A stretch of 18,218 bases of DNA from Akkermansiaceae bacterium UBA1506 (GCA_002323995.1 DCQY01000092.1:1-18218); one strand, 5' to 3'; shown: positions 7,548 to 16,294, counted from the first letter of the stretch. Notes: generated by a model not told the origin, from the sequence alone. Translations and numbers: made by a program.

Positions 7548-9440
7548 ATGGAAGACCGTTCACACGAAACTGCAGCCCGCCAGATGAAAACGATGCCCCC
7601 TGGCATTCCCTACATCATTGGTAACGAAGCCGCTGAGCGATTCAGTTTTTACGGGATGCGGACCATCCTTACCATCTTCATGGTGAACTACCTCTGGCTC
7701 ATGGGCAGCTCACCAGTGGAACGCATGAACGATTCCGAAGCGGTGGCGAAATTTCACCACTTCGTTTTTCTCGTCTACCTCACACCCATCGCCGGAGCGT
7801 TGCTGGCTGATATTTTTCTCGGGAAATACCGGGTTATCATCCTGCTCTCTATCGTCTACTGTCTTGGACACTTGGCCTTAGCGATCATGGGTTCGTTTGG
7901 TGAAGCCTCCTTCTGGTTGACGATGGGCCTGTGGCTTATCGCGGTCGGCTCCGGCGGGATAAAACCCTGCGTCTCGGCTCACGTCGGCGACCAGTTTGGT
8001 TCCCAGAACCGGCACCTTCTTCCGCGCATTTTCAACTGGTTCTACTGGTCCATAAATTTGGGCGCCTTTCTCTCCACCCTTCTCACCCCATGGTTACTGG
8101 AATGGCACGGACCTCACTGGGCTTTTGGTGTGCCAGGCGTACTCATGGCCCTCGCCACGCTCATTTTCTGGATGGGGCGCTGGAAATTTGTTCACATCCC
8201 AGGCAAGGGAGCCCCCTTCATCAAGGAGCTTTTCAGCGGCGAAGGGCTCAAAGCCATCCTCAAGCTATCCACCATCTACGTGTTCGTCGCTGTCTTCTGG
8301 TCACTCTTCGACCAGAGCGGATCTTCCTGGGTTCTGCAGGCAGAGAACATGGACCGCAACTGGCTCGGAGTGGAATGGCTACCCAGCCAGATCCAAGCCC
8401 TGAATCCGATATTAATCCTGACATTCATCCCACTGTTTTCCTACGTGGTCTATCCAGCGATAGACAAGGTATTTCCGCTCACCCCCCTAAGAAAGATCAG
8501 CATCGGTCTTTTTATCATGGTGATCTCCTTTGTCCTCGTCTCTATAGCGCAGGGTAAAATCGATGCCGGGGAAACCCCGTCCATTTCATGGCAGCTGCTT
8601 GCTTATGTCTTTCTTACTGCGGCAGAAGTTATGGTCTCCATCGTCTGTCTCGAGTTCAGCTACACTCAGGCACCAAAGACAATGAAATCGGTCATAATGG
8701 CCATTTTCCTCTTCGCCGTGTCGCTAGGTAACCAGATCACCGCCCAGATCAATCACTTCATCCAAATACCAAACCCAATCGCCAAGCTCACCGCGACCGG
8801 CAACGAGGTCGTGCTGGGAGGTTTTGATCAGAAGACCGGCACTCAGGATGATATCAAGGTGATGTTCAACGGTGAAGGCTCTCGAACTGACGTCATCTTC
8901 GCTGCCCGCGATTCGCTCAATGAGATTCTCGACCTCATTGACCAATCCATCACCAAGAATGGCCACATCGCACCTGACAACGCAGCCGGCGAATCCATCG
9001 CCACAGCGTTCAACGATCCTTGGGGCAATCCATTCCGTTACCGTCTCGTGAATAAGAATCGAGTCCGCATCTGGAGCTATGGCCCGGATGGGAGAGACAA
9101 GACGCAGTGGGACCAGGGCGCGATCCTTTCCATTACCCGACCCTCATCAAAAGAGCCCGGCGCTTTCGCCAGAGTCGTTGGTAAACTGCAACCGGAAAAA
9201 ACCTGGCTCGAGTCCCGCAAGGAGAAGTTGGGCCTGCCGACCGAAGCTGAGATCGCTGAGTCAGGACCAGTAATCTCCCGGGACTACTTTGTCGGCGGAC
9301 AGGTAAAGTTGGAAGGTGCTTCTTACTTTTGGTTCTTCAGCGGACTGATGCTTGCGGCTGCGCTGCTCTTTTTGGTGGTAGCAAAACTCTACAAACCCCG
9401 GGAATATTTCCACGACGAAGTCGATAAAGCCGAAGCTTAA
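7548..9440 (+). CDS. POT/PTR-family proton-dependent peptide transporter with pseudopilin-like insert
   Basis: A 630-residue inner-membrane MFS transporter of the POT family, which imports di- and tripeptides with protons. The signature ExxERFSFYGMR is at 27-38. LTPIAGALLADIFLGKYR (PTR2 motif 1) lies near 84, GIKPCVSAHVGDQF near 135, and a later family block around EVMVSIVCLEFSYTQAPKTMKS. After the helix ending near 420 there is a long hydrophilic stretch of about 160 residues before the final helix (about 591-613). It contains DPWGNPFRYRL at 490-500 followed by WSYGPDGRD, closely resembling the C-terminal part of GspG major pseudopilins. It starts 32 bp after the ROK stop, probably in the same transcript. 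The final helix is followed by KPREYFHDE. Peptides are the best guess for substrate. Confidence 0.9.
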   Translation: MEDRSHETAARQMKTMPPGIPYIIGNEAAERFSFYGMRTILTIFMVNYLWLMGSSPVERMNDSEAVAKFHHFVFLVYLTPIAGALLADIFLGKYRVIILLSIVYCLGHLALAIMGSFGEASFWLTMGLWLIAVGSGGIKPCVSAHVGDQFGSQNRHLLPRIFNWFYWSINLGAFLSTLLTPWLLEWHGPHWAFGVPGVLMALATLIFWMGRWKFVHIPGKGAPFIKELFSGEGLKAILKLSTIYVFVAVFWSLFDQSGSSWVLQAENMDRNWLGVEWLPSQIQALNPILILTFIPLFSYVVYPAIDKVFPLTPLRKISIGLFIMVISFVLVSIAQGKIDAGETPSISWQLLAYVFLTAAEVMVSIVCLEFSYTQAPKTMKSVIMAIFLFAVSLGNQITAQINHFIQIPNPIAKLTATGNEVVLGGFDQKTGTQDDIKVMFNGEGSRTDVIFAARDSLNEILDLIDQSITKNGHIAPDNAAGESIATAFNDPWGNPFRYRLVNKNRVRIWSYGPDGRDKTQWDQGAILSITRPSSKEPGAFARVVGKLQPEKTWLESRKEKLGLPTEAEIAESGPVISRDYFVGGQVKLEGASYFWFFSGLMLAAALLFLVVAKLYKPREYFHDEVDKAEA

Positions 9441-9483
9441 GAAACAGTTGCTGGCAGGAAGAGAATTTCCAACGCCTGAATGT

Positions 9484-9490
9484 TTTTTTG
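9484..9490 (+). terminator. Weak possible terminator after the POT gene
   Basis: A run of seven T follows the POT stop by about 40 bp, preceded by a G/C-containing stretch with only a poor inverted repeat (GGAA...TTCC). Placement fits the end of the cdsA-to-POT transcript, but the stem is weak. Confidence 0.2.
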
Positions 9491-9527
9491 CATCCAAAAA
9501 TCACACGTTTTCACCGAAAATCCTCAC

Positions 9528-9555
9528 TTGAAACCTGAAAAATACCGAGTAAAGT
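9528..9555 (+). promoter_or_regulatory. Candidate promoter of tRNA-Gln
   Basis: TTGAAA (9528-9533), a 16-bp spacer and TAAAGT (9550-9555) lie just before the tRNA, with a C-rich discriminator region (CCCGTCCCGCG) up to the mature 5' end. Confidence 0.5.
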
Positions 9556-9567
9556 CCCGTCCCGCGT

Positions 9568-9641
9568 AACCCCGTGGTGTAACGGTAGCACAACAGATTT
9601 TGGTTCTGTTTGTCATGGTTCGAATCCATGCGGGGTTGCCA
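9568..9641 (+). tRNA. trnQ: tRNA-Gln (anticodon UUG)
   Basis: A full cloverleaf can be drawn: acceptor AACCCCG paired with CGGGGTT, D-arm with GGTGTAACGGTAGC, anticodon stem ACAGA/TCTGT around loop TTTTGGT (anticodon TTG at 9600-9602), T-arm ATGGTTCGAATCCAT, discriminator G and an encoded CCA. A run of six T starts shortly after CCA and may end the transcript. It lies between the POT and UbiA-like genes on the same strand, and the longest possible UbiA frame would run into it. Confidence 0.97.
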
Positions 9642-9702
9642 CTTTTTTCATAATTCACTAGGCCGGTCGTCTTGCCGCTCTAAACGCCCAACCCACGATC
9701 CG

Positions 9703-10581
9703 ATGATCAGCGGACTGCGCACTCTTCTCATCCTCGGACGCGTTTCAAACCTGCCCACAATTTGGACCAATATTGGCGTAGGATGGTTTCTTTCGGGGGG
9801 TAGCTGGCAAAGCGAATTTGCCTGGCTCGTTTTCGGCGTCAGCCTGCTTTACGTCGCCGGCATGACACTGAACGACGCCTTTGACGCAAACTGGGACAGC
9901 AAGCATGCAAGCGAGCGGCCCATCCCTTCGGGCAAGATTCCGCTTAGCGCGGTCTGGGCCATCGGCGGACTCGAACTCGCTACCGGTATCGGCATCCTGC
10001 TCGCCTTCACTTCCTTTCACCCCGTCCTGCTCATCGGTCTCGTCCTCGCCATCCTGATTTATAACTGGATTCATAAATACTGGGCGGGATCCGTCCTCGT
10101 TATGGGCGTCTGCCGCGCCCTTGTCTATGCCGGTGCCGGCAGTGCTGTAGCCGCTCACACGACGGGGATTGAGCTTCCAATGCTCGTTTGGCTCGTCGCC
10201 GCTGTCTCCGTGATTTACATCTCTGGTCTCACACTCGCAGCTCGCAGCGAACATCTCAACAACGGCGGTGGACTGGGGATTCTTCCGCGCCTTATGTTGA
10301 TGCTACCGGTGGTCTTTCCCCTTCTTGGTTCACACAATCTACCGCAAGACTTGATCACTATCTCCCTTGTCATCGTCGGTATCGTCGGCATCTGGGCTTG
10401 GGTCACCATTATCCGCTCCTCGATCAAGCAACGCATCCCTGTCGGGATCGCTTACGCTATCGCTGGGATCGCCTTCTACGATGCTGCAATACTCGCCTTC
10501 GCTGACTGGCGCGCCTCCGTCGCCGCACTCGGTTGTTTTGTTCTCACCATTGGAGCTCAACGTATCATTCCCGCGACCTGA
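9703..10581 (+). CDS. UbiA-superfamily prenyltransferase, EboC-like
   Basis: A 292-residue polytopic membrane protein. UbiA enzymes move a polyprenyl chain from its diphosphate to an acceptor. The first Mg2+/diphosphate motif is intact: LNDAFDANWD (NDxxDxxxD) followed by ERPIPSG, near residues 60-80. The second region is not canonical: the loop reads YNWIHK..AGSVLVMGVCRAL, and where typical UbiA proteins have DxxxD this one has ARSEHLN. That pattern recalls EboC-type members, but no other ebo genes are nearby. The start is set at 9703 because the open frame extends upstream into tRNA-Gln (from 9610), and only the downstream ATG leaves the tRNA intact and begins with the usual hydrophobic N-terminus. 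Acceptor unknown. Confidence 0.82.
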   Translation: MISGLRTLLILGRVSNLPTIWTNIGVGWFLSGGSWQSEFAWLVFGVSLLYVAGMTLNDAFDANWDSKHASERPIPSGKIPLSAVWAIGGLELATGIGILLAFTSFHPVLLIGLVLAILIYNWIHKYWAGSVLVMGVCRALVYAGAGSAVAAHTTGIELPMLVWLVAAVSVIYISGLTLAARSEHLNNGGGLGILPRLMLMLPVVFPLLGSHNLPQDLITISLVIVGIVGIWAWVTIIRSSIKQRIPVGIAYAIAGIAFYDAAILAFADWRASVAALGCFVLTIGAQRIIPAT

Positions 10582-10632
10582 CACTCGACTCCACTCATTG
10601 ACCTCCAAACCTAAAAACCCTAGACTCCTCTT

Positions 10633-11160
10633 ATGCAGATTTCACTTATTGTCAGTGTCATCGGTAGCGATCGCCCCGGGCTCGTCGAACAACTTTCCGC
10701 TGCCGTCACCGAAGCGGGAGGCAACTGGGAAGGCAGCCGCCTAGGCCGACTTGGAGGCCAGTTTGCCGGCATGGTTCAGGTCGTTCTTCCCGAAGCCCAC
10801 CTGCCCGCTCTCAAAAATCAGCTTGCCGCGCTCGAAGAGGCGGGGCTCAAAGTCACCTCGGTTCACTCTGGAGAACAGGACTCCGAAACAAACGACGGCA
10901 CGACTATCACGCTCGAAGTTGTAGGACAGGATCGCTCCGGCATTGTCAGCACCATTTCAAAAGTTCTTGCTGATCAGGGCGTAAACGTCATCGAACTTGC
11001 AACCGACTGTCGCAACGCCCCGATGTCTGGAGAACGACTCTTCCACACAACCGCGAAGCTAGACATGCCAGCTTTCGTCGATCTTTCCGATCTGCGTCAC
11101 AGCATCGAAGAGATCGCAACCGACCTGATGGTGGAGTTAGATCTAAAGACGGAAAGCTGA
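10633..11160 (+). CDS. Tandem ACT-domain protein, GcvR-like
   Basis: A 175-residue cytosolic protein of two ACT modules: one begins at residue 1 (ISLIVSVIGSDRPGLVEQLS), the second near 92 (ITLEVVGQDRSGIVSTISK). Both show the ACT beta-alpha-beta start with the G-x-D-R-x-G ligand-binding turn. The organisation and length match GcvR, the accessory regulator of the glycine cleavage system in enterobacteria. No gcv genes or GcvA are nearby, so a role in amino-acid sensing is all that can be claimed. It has its own 51-bp upstream gap after the prenyltransferase gene and ends 15 bp from the stop of the convergent HD gene, with no terminator hairpin in between. Confidence 0.8.
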   Translation: MQISLIVSVIGSDRPGLVEQLSAAVTEAGGNWEGSRLGRLGGQFAGMVQVVLPEAHLPALKNQLAALEEAGLKVTSVHSGEQDSETNDGTTITLEVVGQDRSGIVSTISKVLADQGVNVIELATDCRNAPMSGERLFHTTAKLDMPAFVDLSDLRHSIEEIATDLMVELDLKTES

Positions 11161-11175
11161 TCAAAACGATTCCAG

Positions 11176-12282
11176 CTAGCTGTCCGGATTCTCAATCGCG
11201 TTCTTCGAATCCGACGTGAACTCTCCATCCTTCAGTGAGGCGTCACTACCCTTTTCAAACACTTGCAACGGTGCAACTAATCGCCCCGGTAGTGGCCTAA
11301 CACGCTCATAAACATTTTTGCCCAGTTCGGAGGTTACCCCGTAACCGCGGTCATACATCTCCATCTTCGCATCGAGATTGTCAATGTAGTGAAGCGCCTG
11401 AGCTTCCGGTGTCTTCGGCACAACTGGTGATCCGAAAGCCAGTTCACCATGATGAGAAGCAATGAGGTGCAGCAAATGCAACCGCACCCGTTCCGAAGCT
11501 GGTTCCAAATCCTCCCACTCCTTTCTCAGCCCGTCTTCATCGAGCAATTCCCGCCAAAGTTTATTCACAATTTCCATCCCGAGGGGGATGTGACCGATCA
11601 ATTCACTGATCTCAGTATAGGGCATCGTGAATCCCTTCTCCTCGTAAACATTTTCCCATAACTTGCCAATGTCGTGAAAGAGAACACCTGCAACGAGAAG
11701 ATCACGATTCAATATCGGATAAGCTTCGCTGATCCGCACTGCTGAACGCATCATCTGGGCAACGTGTTCGACGAGGCCACCCCGTCGCGCGTGATGGTAA
11801 TCCCTTGCCGCACCAGTTCGCTTGAAGCGTTCCCCATAGTGCTTCAGGAAACCACCACATAACCCAGCAAGTCGAGGATCTACGATCACCGCCACCGTAG
11901 TTTCAATAAAGCTGTAGTCCTCCTCCTGTTTGGCCCGCAAACTTTCTGAACCGGCCAACACTTCAGCGCTTTCCATTTCATTAAGCACGCGGGCCTTCCA
12001 ATTCTTACCGTCAATAGAGCGACCGTCGTTACCTAAGCCAAATTCACCTGACACCTCCACGAAATGGCCATTCCTCAACTGCCCGCAGAGATCAAACATG
12101 GGTGTGTTGTTCCAGACGCGCAGGACAAGGCTCTCCTCCGAATCAGAAAAGGTCACTTCGTAAAAGGGGTTGCCTGTCTTCGTCGTTTTCTGAAGGCACC
12201 TCTCTAACTGAGCCCGGAAACTAATCGATTGTGACACAGGTCCGGCCCCCTGCTTAAGATCACGTATTGAGAGTAGATCCAT
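11176..12282 (-). CDS. YhaM-family 3'-5' exoribonuclease (OB-fold plus HD domain)
   Basis: A 368-residue cytosolic protein. Residues of about 15-105 form an OB-type nucleic-acid-binding region (FRAQLERCLQKTTKTGNPFYEVTFSD). The HD metal site follows: HHARRGGLVEH (163-173), LLVAGVLFHDIGK with His203-Asp204, IGHIPLG near 229, ASHHGELAFGSPV with His277-His278, and LHYIDNLDAKMEMYDR at 298-311. These blocks and their order match YhaM, a 3'-5' exonuclease of RNA turnover in Gram-positive bacteria. All predicted metal ligands are present. The C-terminal tail of about 35 residues is polar and low in conservation. The gene stands alone, convergent with the ACT gene and divergent from the ABC gene. A short perfect palindrome ACGATCGT (12288-12295) lies close upstream. 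Confidence 0.85.
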   Translation of the reverse strand: MDLLSIRDLKQGAGPVSQSISFRAQLERCLQKTTKTGNPFYEVTFSDSEESLVLRVWNNTPMFDLCGQLRNGHFVEVSGEFGLGNDGRSIDGKNWKARVLNEMESAEVLAGSESLRAKQEEDYSFIETTVAVIVDPRLAGLCGGFLKHYGERFKRTGAARDYHHARRGGLVEHVAQMMRSAVRISEAYPILNRDLLVAGVLFHDIGKLWENVYEEKGFTMPYTEISELIGHIPLGMEIVNKLWRELLDEDGLRKEWEDLEPASERVRLHLLHLIASHHGELAFGSPVVPKTPEAQALHYIDNLDAKMEMYDRGYGVTSELGKNVYERVRPLPGRLVAPLQVFEKGSDASLKDGEFTSDSKNAIENPDS

Positions 12283-12368
12283 TACTCACGATCGTAGCGG
12301 GTCCGTCCAAAGCTGGCTACCAAAATGAACTGAACCACCCTGACTTTTGTAGGTTTCTTTTAAAAAAC

Positions 12369-12380
12369 TGGTCTAGACCA
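12369..12380. promoter_or_regulatory. Perfect 12-bp palindrome TGGTCTAGACCA, candidate operator
   Basis: TGGTCT/AGACCA is a gapless dyad in the divergent intergenic region, preceded by an A/T tract. Size and position suit a dimeric regulator or restriction-like site. No second copy was noticed. Confidence 0.35.
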
Positions 12381-12503
12381 TCTCAACATCTCACGCCAAC
12401 CGTGGCCTCGACCGGAAGTCAGACCCATCGACAAGCAAGTAAGAGATAGGCACCAAATACGAGCACGCGATTCAAAGTTAACGAATTCAACGTGCCTTCC
12501 CCG

Positions 12504-12532
12504 TTGTCCATATCCACGTGAGATGGTATAGG
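12504..12532 (+). promoter_or_regulatory. Candidate promoter of the ABC fusion gene
   Basis: TTGTCC (12504-12509), a 17-bp spacer and TATAGG (12527-12532) place a transcription start about 13 bp before the ATG. The leader would be very short and shows no Shine-Dalgarno. Confidence 0.45.
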
Positions 12533-12552
12533 GTAGACTTTCAAACCTGCTT

Positions 12553-15500
12553 ATGGCGAAACCACCCTCCACGCTCCGGGAGCCTGTGACAGAAATCGGT
12601 TCTCTGGGGAAAAAGAACCGCCCTGAATCCGGCCTCTCCCGAACCCGCAGGCGACTCTGGAAGCGGGTTCATCGCAGCCTCTTCAAAAGCGAAACCCCCC
12701 GCACTGAGGAATCGATGCTACCGATGCTGATTGAGGTTTTCGCTGGCTTCACCAAGCTCGACGGCCAAGTCATGGTTGCGGAAATTGATTCCATCCTAGG
12801 CTTCCTGCGATACGATTTTCCCGAGACAGTTTATACCGAGTTGCGTCAACTCTTCATGAAGTCTCTCCACCGCAGGCAGGACCTCGAGGCCATTGCTACT
12901 GATCTCGCTGGTGAACTCCCTCTCGAGGACAAGGTCCTTCTCGGAGTTCAGCTCTACGTGCTCATCAGCCGTGCCGGGCTGCCGAAGGATAACCTCATTA
13001 CCTTTTATCAGTTTATGACCACCCTTGGTGTCGCATCCGAGGCCATTAATATTGTCTACCAACTCAACACGAGCGAGCTCTCACAGCTCGAAGACGGCGC
13101 GAACATTCCCGCCGCACCCGCAGCCGAAGACAGCGAAGCTCACAAACTCGAGTCTCTCATCCTTTCAACCGAAGCAAATGGCGATGTCGCGGTAACCTCG
13201 AGTAATGAGGCCCATTCCGTCGTCGCCTTCCGCTTCATTGATCTTATCCTTATCAAAAATCTTGGGCCAGGTGCCATCCTCGCTCGGGGACGAAAGGTTG
13301 CTACCGGAGAATTCTGTCGGGTCTACGAAGGCCAGCGAGTTCTTATAGGAGAGGAAGTCTTAGCCTTTGAAGACCTCGTTTTCTACTTCAACTCCAAGAA
13401 GAACGTTTCCTCGGTCCAACTCTATCTCGCTCAGGACAGCAACGGCAACCAGTTCATCGAGAAATCCCGCACTAAACAGAGCTACCTCCGCGCTTCCTTT
13501 GGTCTCGATATTCAAGTCGAAGTCCTCGACAACGTTGGCGCCGTCGTCGGGAAACGAACTCTCACCAAGGGTCTACAATTTCAGGTCACATCGAAGGACA
13601 CGATCGACTTCACCGATCACTCCGAAATCTCTTTCGACGTTCTACGCCGCAAAGCCCGCGAACTAGGTGGCCGATTCAGCCTCGCCCCAAACCGATCGGT
13701 TTACCTTGTTTCCAACGACCCGTCCCAACTCAATCCGGGTGACATCATGCTGACACCGGGCGTCTCTGGAAACGTGCTGCTTCGCATCCACTGTGACAAC
13801 GCCACCAAGACCGGCCGCCTCGAAATTGTCGAATCCGAACGCGCCATCGCTGTTGAGGGCGAGCCGGTCAAAGCTGACGCAACGCTAAAGGATGGCGCCG
13901 TCATTTCTCTTGGTGGAGGACAATACCTGCGCTGCCACTTCTCCGACGGTATCATCGAGGAAGAGCGTAACGTCATCACCACACTCAAAGCTCGTGACCT
14001 CAGTCACAGCTTTGACCGACGCACCCCTGCCCTTGACGGAATCACCTTATCAATCCAGCGGGGTGAAATGGTTTGCGTGATGGGCCCTTCTGGCTGCGGT
14101 AAGTCCACCCTGCTCAAGGCGCTCGGTGGTCAGCTAAAGCCGCGTCGTGGCCGCATCGATCTCAACGGGGTCGACCTTTACGTCGAGCATGATAATCTAA
14201 AGTCTTACATCGCGTTGATCCCACAGGACGAGACCTTTGATCCGCTGCTGACCGTCGAAGAAAACCTCGATACCGCCGCCGCAATTCGGGCACCACACTT
14301 TCCGATTGAAGAACGTCGCCGGCGCGTCGACTCGAAATTGATCGAGCTCGGCCTCAATGAGATTCGTCACCGCCTCGCCGGCGACAACCAGACCAAAAGC
14401 CTTTCCGGTGGTCAGCGTCGACGCCTCGACGCCGGCATGGACATGATCGGTATTGCCGACGTCTACCTTTTCGATGAGCCCACCTCCGGCCTCTCTTCCA
14501 AGGACTCCGAGCACGTTCTCGACATGATCCGTGGCCTTACCCACAATAAGATCACTCTGGTCTCCATCCACCAGCCAAGCAGCCGCCTGTTTCACATGTT
14601 TGATAAGGCCATCCTGCTTGACCAAGGCGGCAAGCTTGCCTTTTTCGGCACGCCGTCACAAATGCTGGAATACTTCAACGAGGCTAGGAAACAGGAAGGC
14701 ATTCAGACTTCATCCCTGCCCGATGTCGCTCCTGATACAGTCATCAGCCTGACCCCTGACTTCATATTCGACGTGTTAGAGACTCCACTGCGAGACCTCG
14801 GTGGCGACATCATTTACGAGCGTGACATACGCGACAACTTAATCCCAGCGCGGCGTTTTAACGCCTCATTCTGGGCCGACCGGTTCCAAACTTACCGCCT
14901 CCTTGAAGAGGTGAATCTGCGCGAACTCGAAGCCGACAATTCGCAGTCCGTGGCCTCACTTCAAAAAACGCCACAGGCGCCCCCACGCAAATTCTCCCAT
15001 GACACCGTCCGCTTTTTAAACCAGCTCAAGCGTGCTTTTTTCAGCAAACTTCGAAATCGGGCTAACCTCGCCACGACTCTACTGGAGGCACCGCTGCTCG
15101 CTTTTCTCATCGCAATGGTGCTTCGCTACTCTGAGGACGGTGATTACAATTTCGCCAGCGCCTTTCATATACCCACCTACCTTTTCCTCAGCCTCGTTGT
15201 CGCTCTCTTCCTTGGCATGACCAACTCAGCTGAGGAAATCATCCGAGACCGGGCTCTTCTCATGCGGGAACGACATCACGGCTTTCGAGTGACCGGCTAC
15301 ATTATCAGCAAGTATATCTCGCTAGGTTTCTTTGCCTTGGTTCAGTGTGTCATTTACCTCATTATTGGTGACGCCATTCTAGGGATCAGGGAAATGTTCT
15401 TATCGAACCTGCTCTGGATGTTCCTCACCGCCTTCGTTGGAGTGGCGGCCGGACTCGTTATTTCCTCTCTCGTCAACAGTCCCAAGACGGCGATCAATAT

Positions 15501-16248
15501 CATCCCGCTTATCCTCATTCCCAACATCATTCTCGGAGGCGCCTTAATTAAGTATGACGAGATGAATCGCAGCCTCAATTTCGCCCAGTTCTTCCTTGGG
15601 ACACAGAATGAAGAAGCGAGCAAGCTCAAGGTGCCTCCCGTCTGTCACCTCATGCCTCTGCGCTGGAGCTATGAATCGGTCATTATTGAACATGCCGAAC
15701 ACAACCCAGCCAGTAGGCTCACCAACTACATCGAGAGCGAAATCCAGCTCTTCAGCAAAATCCCGCTTGACCAGAAACTAACTGAGGAACAGTCCAAACG
15801 TCTCTCTCAACTCAAGCAGGCCCTCGCTGTCGCTCATGGCCTTGAAGGCGAAAATCCACGCAGTGTCAGCAAGCAACTTAAGGCCATCCGTAGCTCTCTC
15901 GAGCAGGTCACCTTTGAACCTGAGCCTTACTTCGCGAAATCAGAAGGTGGCAAAACCACCTTCACAGCCACTGAGCTTTACCTGAACGAAAAGGTTCAGG
16001 ACCTCTACAACCGGGCTGAAGTCGAGCGTCAGGATTATCGCCGCGTCGACAATCCCCCCAACGTCTTCTTCGGGCAGCAACGAAGATTCCGCTACGCACC
16101 CGACCCCGAGGAAATGGCCCCCGACGAAAAATCCCGCGTCATCATTGTAGAAACGCTGCGGCTCAACCTGGTCGCCATGTTTGCCTTCGTCGTTGGAGCA
16201 TTCTTTCTCCTGCACACGAGTCTCAAGCGGCAGTTGCGGAAGGTTTAA
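12553..16248 (+). CDS. ABCG-type ATP-binding/permease fusion with TerB-like and beta-rich N-terminal domains
   Basis: A 1231-residue membrane protein, about twice a bacterial ABCG half-transporter. Residues ~1-50 are basic and polar. Residues ~55-175 form a helical TerB-like domain (AGFTKLDGQVMVAEIDSIL). About 220-485 is beta-rich with FHA/sensor-like character, ending TLKDGAVISLGGGQYLRCHF. The nucleotide-binding domain follows: Walker A GPSGCGKST (~511), signature LSGGQRRR (~617), Walker B VYLFDEPTSG (~636), and H-loop SIHQPS. A charged linker leads to an ABC2-type membrane domain from ~820 (FLNQLKRAFFSKLRNR), with five helices, a large hydrophilic loop of ~170 residues and a last helix near the C-terminus. 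All ATPase motifs are intact. Substrate unknown; export is the usual direction in this class. FHA-ABCG fusions such as mycobacterial Rv1747 are the nearest known architecture. It is transcribed alone. Confidence 0.88.
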   Translation: MAKPPSTLREPVTEIGSLGKKNRPESGLSRTRRRLWKRVHRSLFKSETPRTEESMLPMLIEVFAGFTKLDGQVMVAEIDSILGFLRYDFPETVYTELRQLFMKSLHRRQDLEAIATDLAGELPLEDKVLLGVQLYVLISRAGLPKDNLITFYQFMTTLGVASEAINIVYQLNTSELSQLEDGANIPAAPAAEDSEAHKLESLILSTEANGDVAVTSSNEAHSVVAFRFIDLILIKNLGPGAILARGRKVATGEFCRVYEGQRVLIGEEVLAFEDLVFYFNSKKNVSSVQLYLAQDSNGNQFIEKSRTKQSYLRASFGLDIQVEVLDNVGAVVGKRTLTKGLQFQVTSKDTIDFTDHSEISFDVLRRKARELGGRFSLAPNRSVYLVSNDPSQLNPGDIMLTPGVSGNVLLRIHCDNATKTGRLEIVESERAIAVEGEPVKADATLKDGAVISLGGGQYLRCHFSDGIIEEERNVITTLKARDLSHSFDRRTPALDGITLSIQRGEMVCVMGPSGCGKSTLLKALGGQLKPRRGRIDLNGVDLYVEHDNLKSYIALIPQDETFDPLLTVEENLDTAAAIRAPHFPIEERRRRVDSKLIELGLNEIRHRLAGDNQTKSLSGGQRRRLDAGMDMIGIADVYLFDEPTSGLSSKDSEHVLDMIRGLTHNKITLVSIHQPSSRLFHMFDKAILLDQGGKLAFFGTPSQMLEYFNEARKQEGIQTSSLPDVAPDTVISLTPDFIFDVLETPLRDLGGDIIYERDIRDNLIPARRFNASFWADRFQTYRLLEEVNLRELEADNSQSVASLQKTPQAPPRKFSHDTVRFLNQLKRAFFSKLRNRANLATTLLEAPLLAFLIAMVLRYSEDGDYNFASAFHIPTYLFLSLVVALFLGMTNSAEEIIRDRALLMRERHHGFRVTGYIISKYISLGFFALVQCVIYLIIGDAILGIREMFLSNLLWMFLTAFVGVAAGLVISSLVNSPKTAINIIPLILIPNIILGGALIKYDEMNRSLNFAQFFLGTQNEEASKLKVPPVCHLMPLRWSYESVIIEHAEHNPASRLTNYIESEIQLFSKIPLDQKLTEEQSKRLSQLKQALAVAHGLEGENPRSVSKQLKAIRSSLEQVTFEPEPYFAKSEGGKTTFTATELYLNEKVQDLYNRAEVERQDYRRVDNPPNVFFGQQRRFRYAPDPEEMAPDEKSRVIIVETLRLNLVAMFAFVVGAFFLLHTSLKRQLRKV

Positions 16249-16266
16249 AGCAACGCTCCTTTCACT

Positions 16267-16294
16267 TTGCGAATCACCTAAGTTCGGCGATAAT
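16267..16294 (+). promoter_or_regulatory. Candidate promoter of tRNA-Arg
   Basis: TTGCGA (16267-16272), a 16-bp spacer and GATAAT (16289-16294), with the mature tRNA starting 16 bp later. The -10 is flanked by GGC and GCC, forming a small dyad. Confidence 0.45.

Larger units (their letters stand above)
12283..12552. other. Divergent intergenic region between YhaM-like and ABC genes
   Basis: 270 bp with no convincing gene. It holds the promoters of both divergent genes, an 8-bp palindrome at 12288-12295, a perfect 12-bp palindrome at 12369-12380, and a promoter-like element at 12504-12532. Short open frames here lack any recognisable protein character. Confidence 0.5.

Noticed and set aside
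9610..9702. Longer start for the UbiA-like gene at 9610
   Set aside because: It lies inside tRNA-Gln and adds a polar, Cys/Arg-rich stretch unlike UbiA N-termini; the ATG at 9703 fits better.
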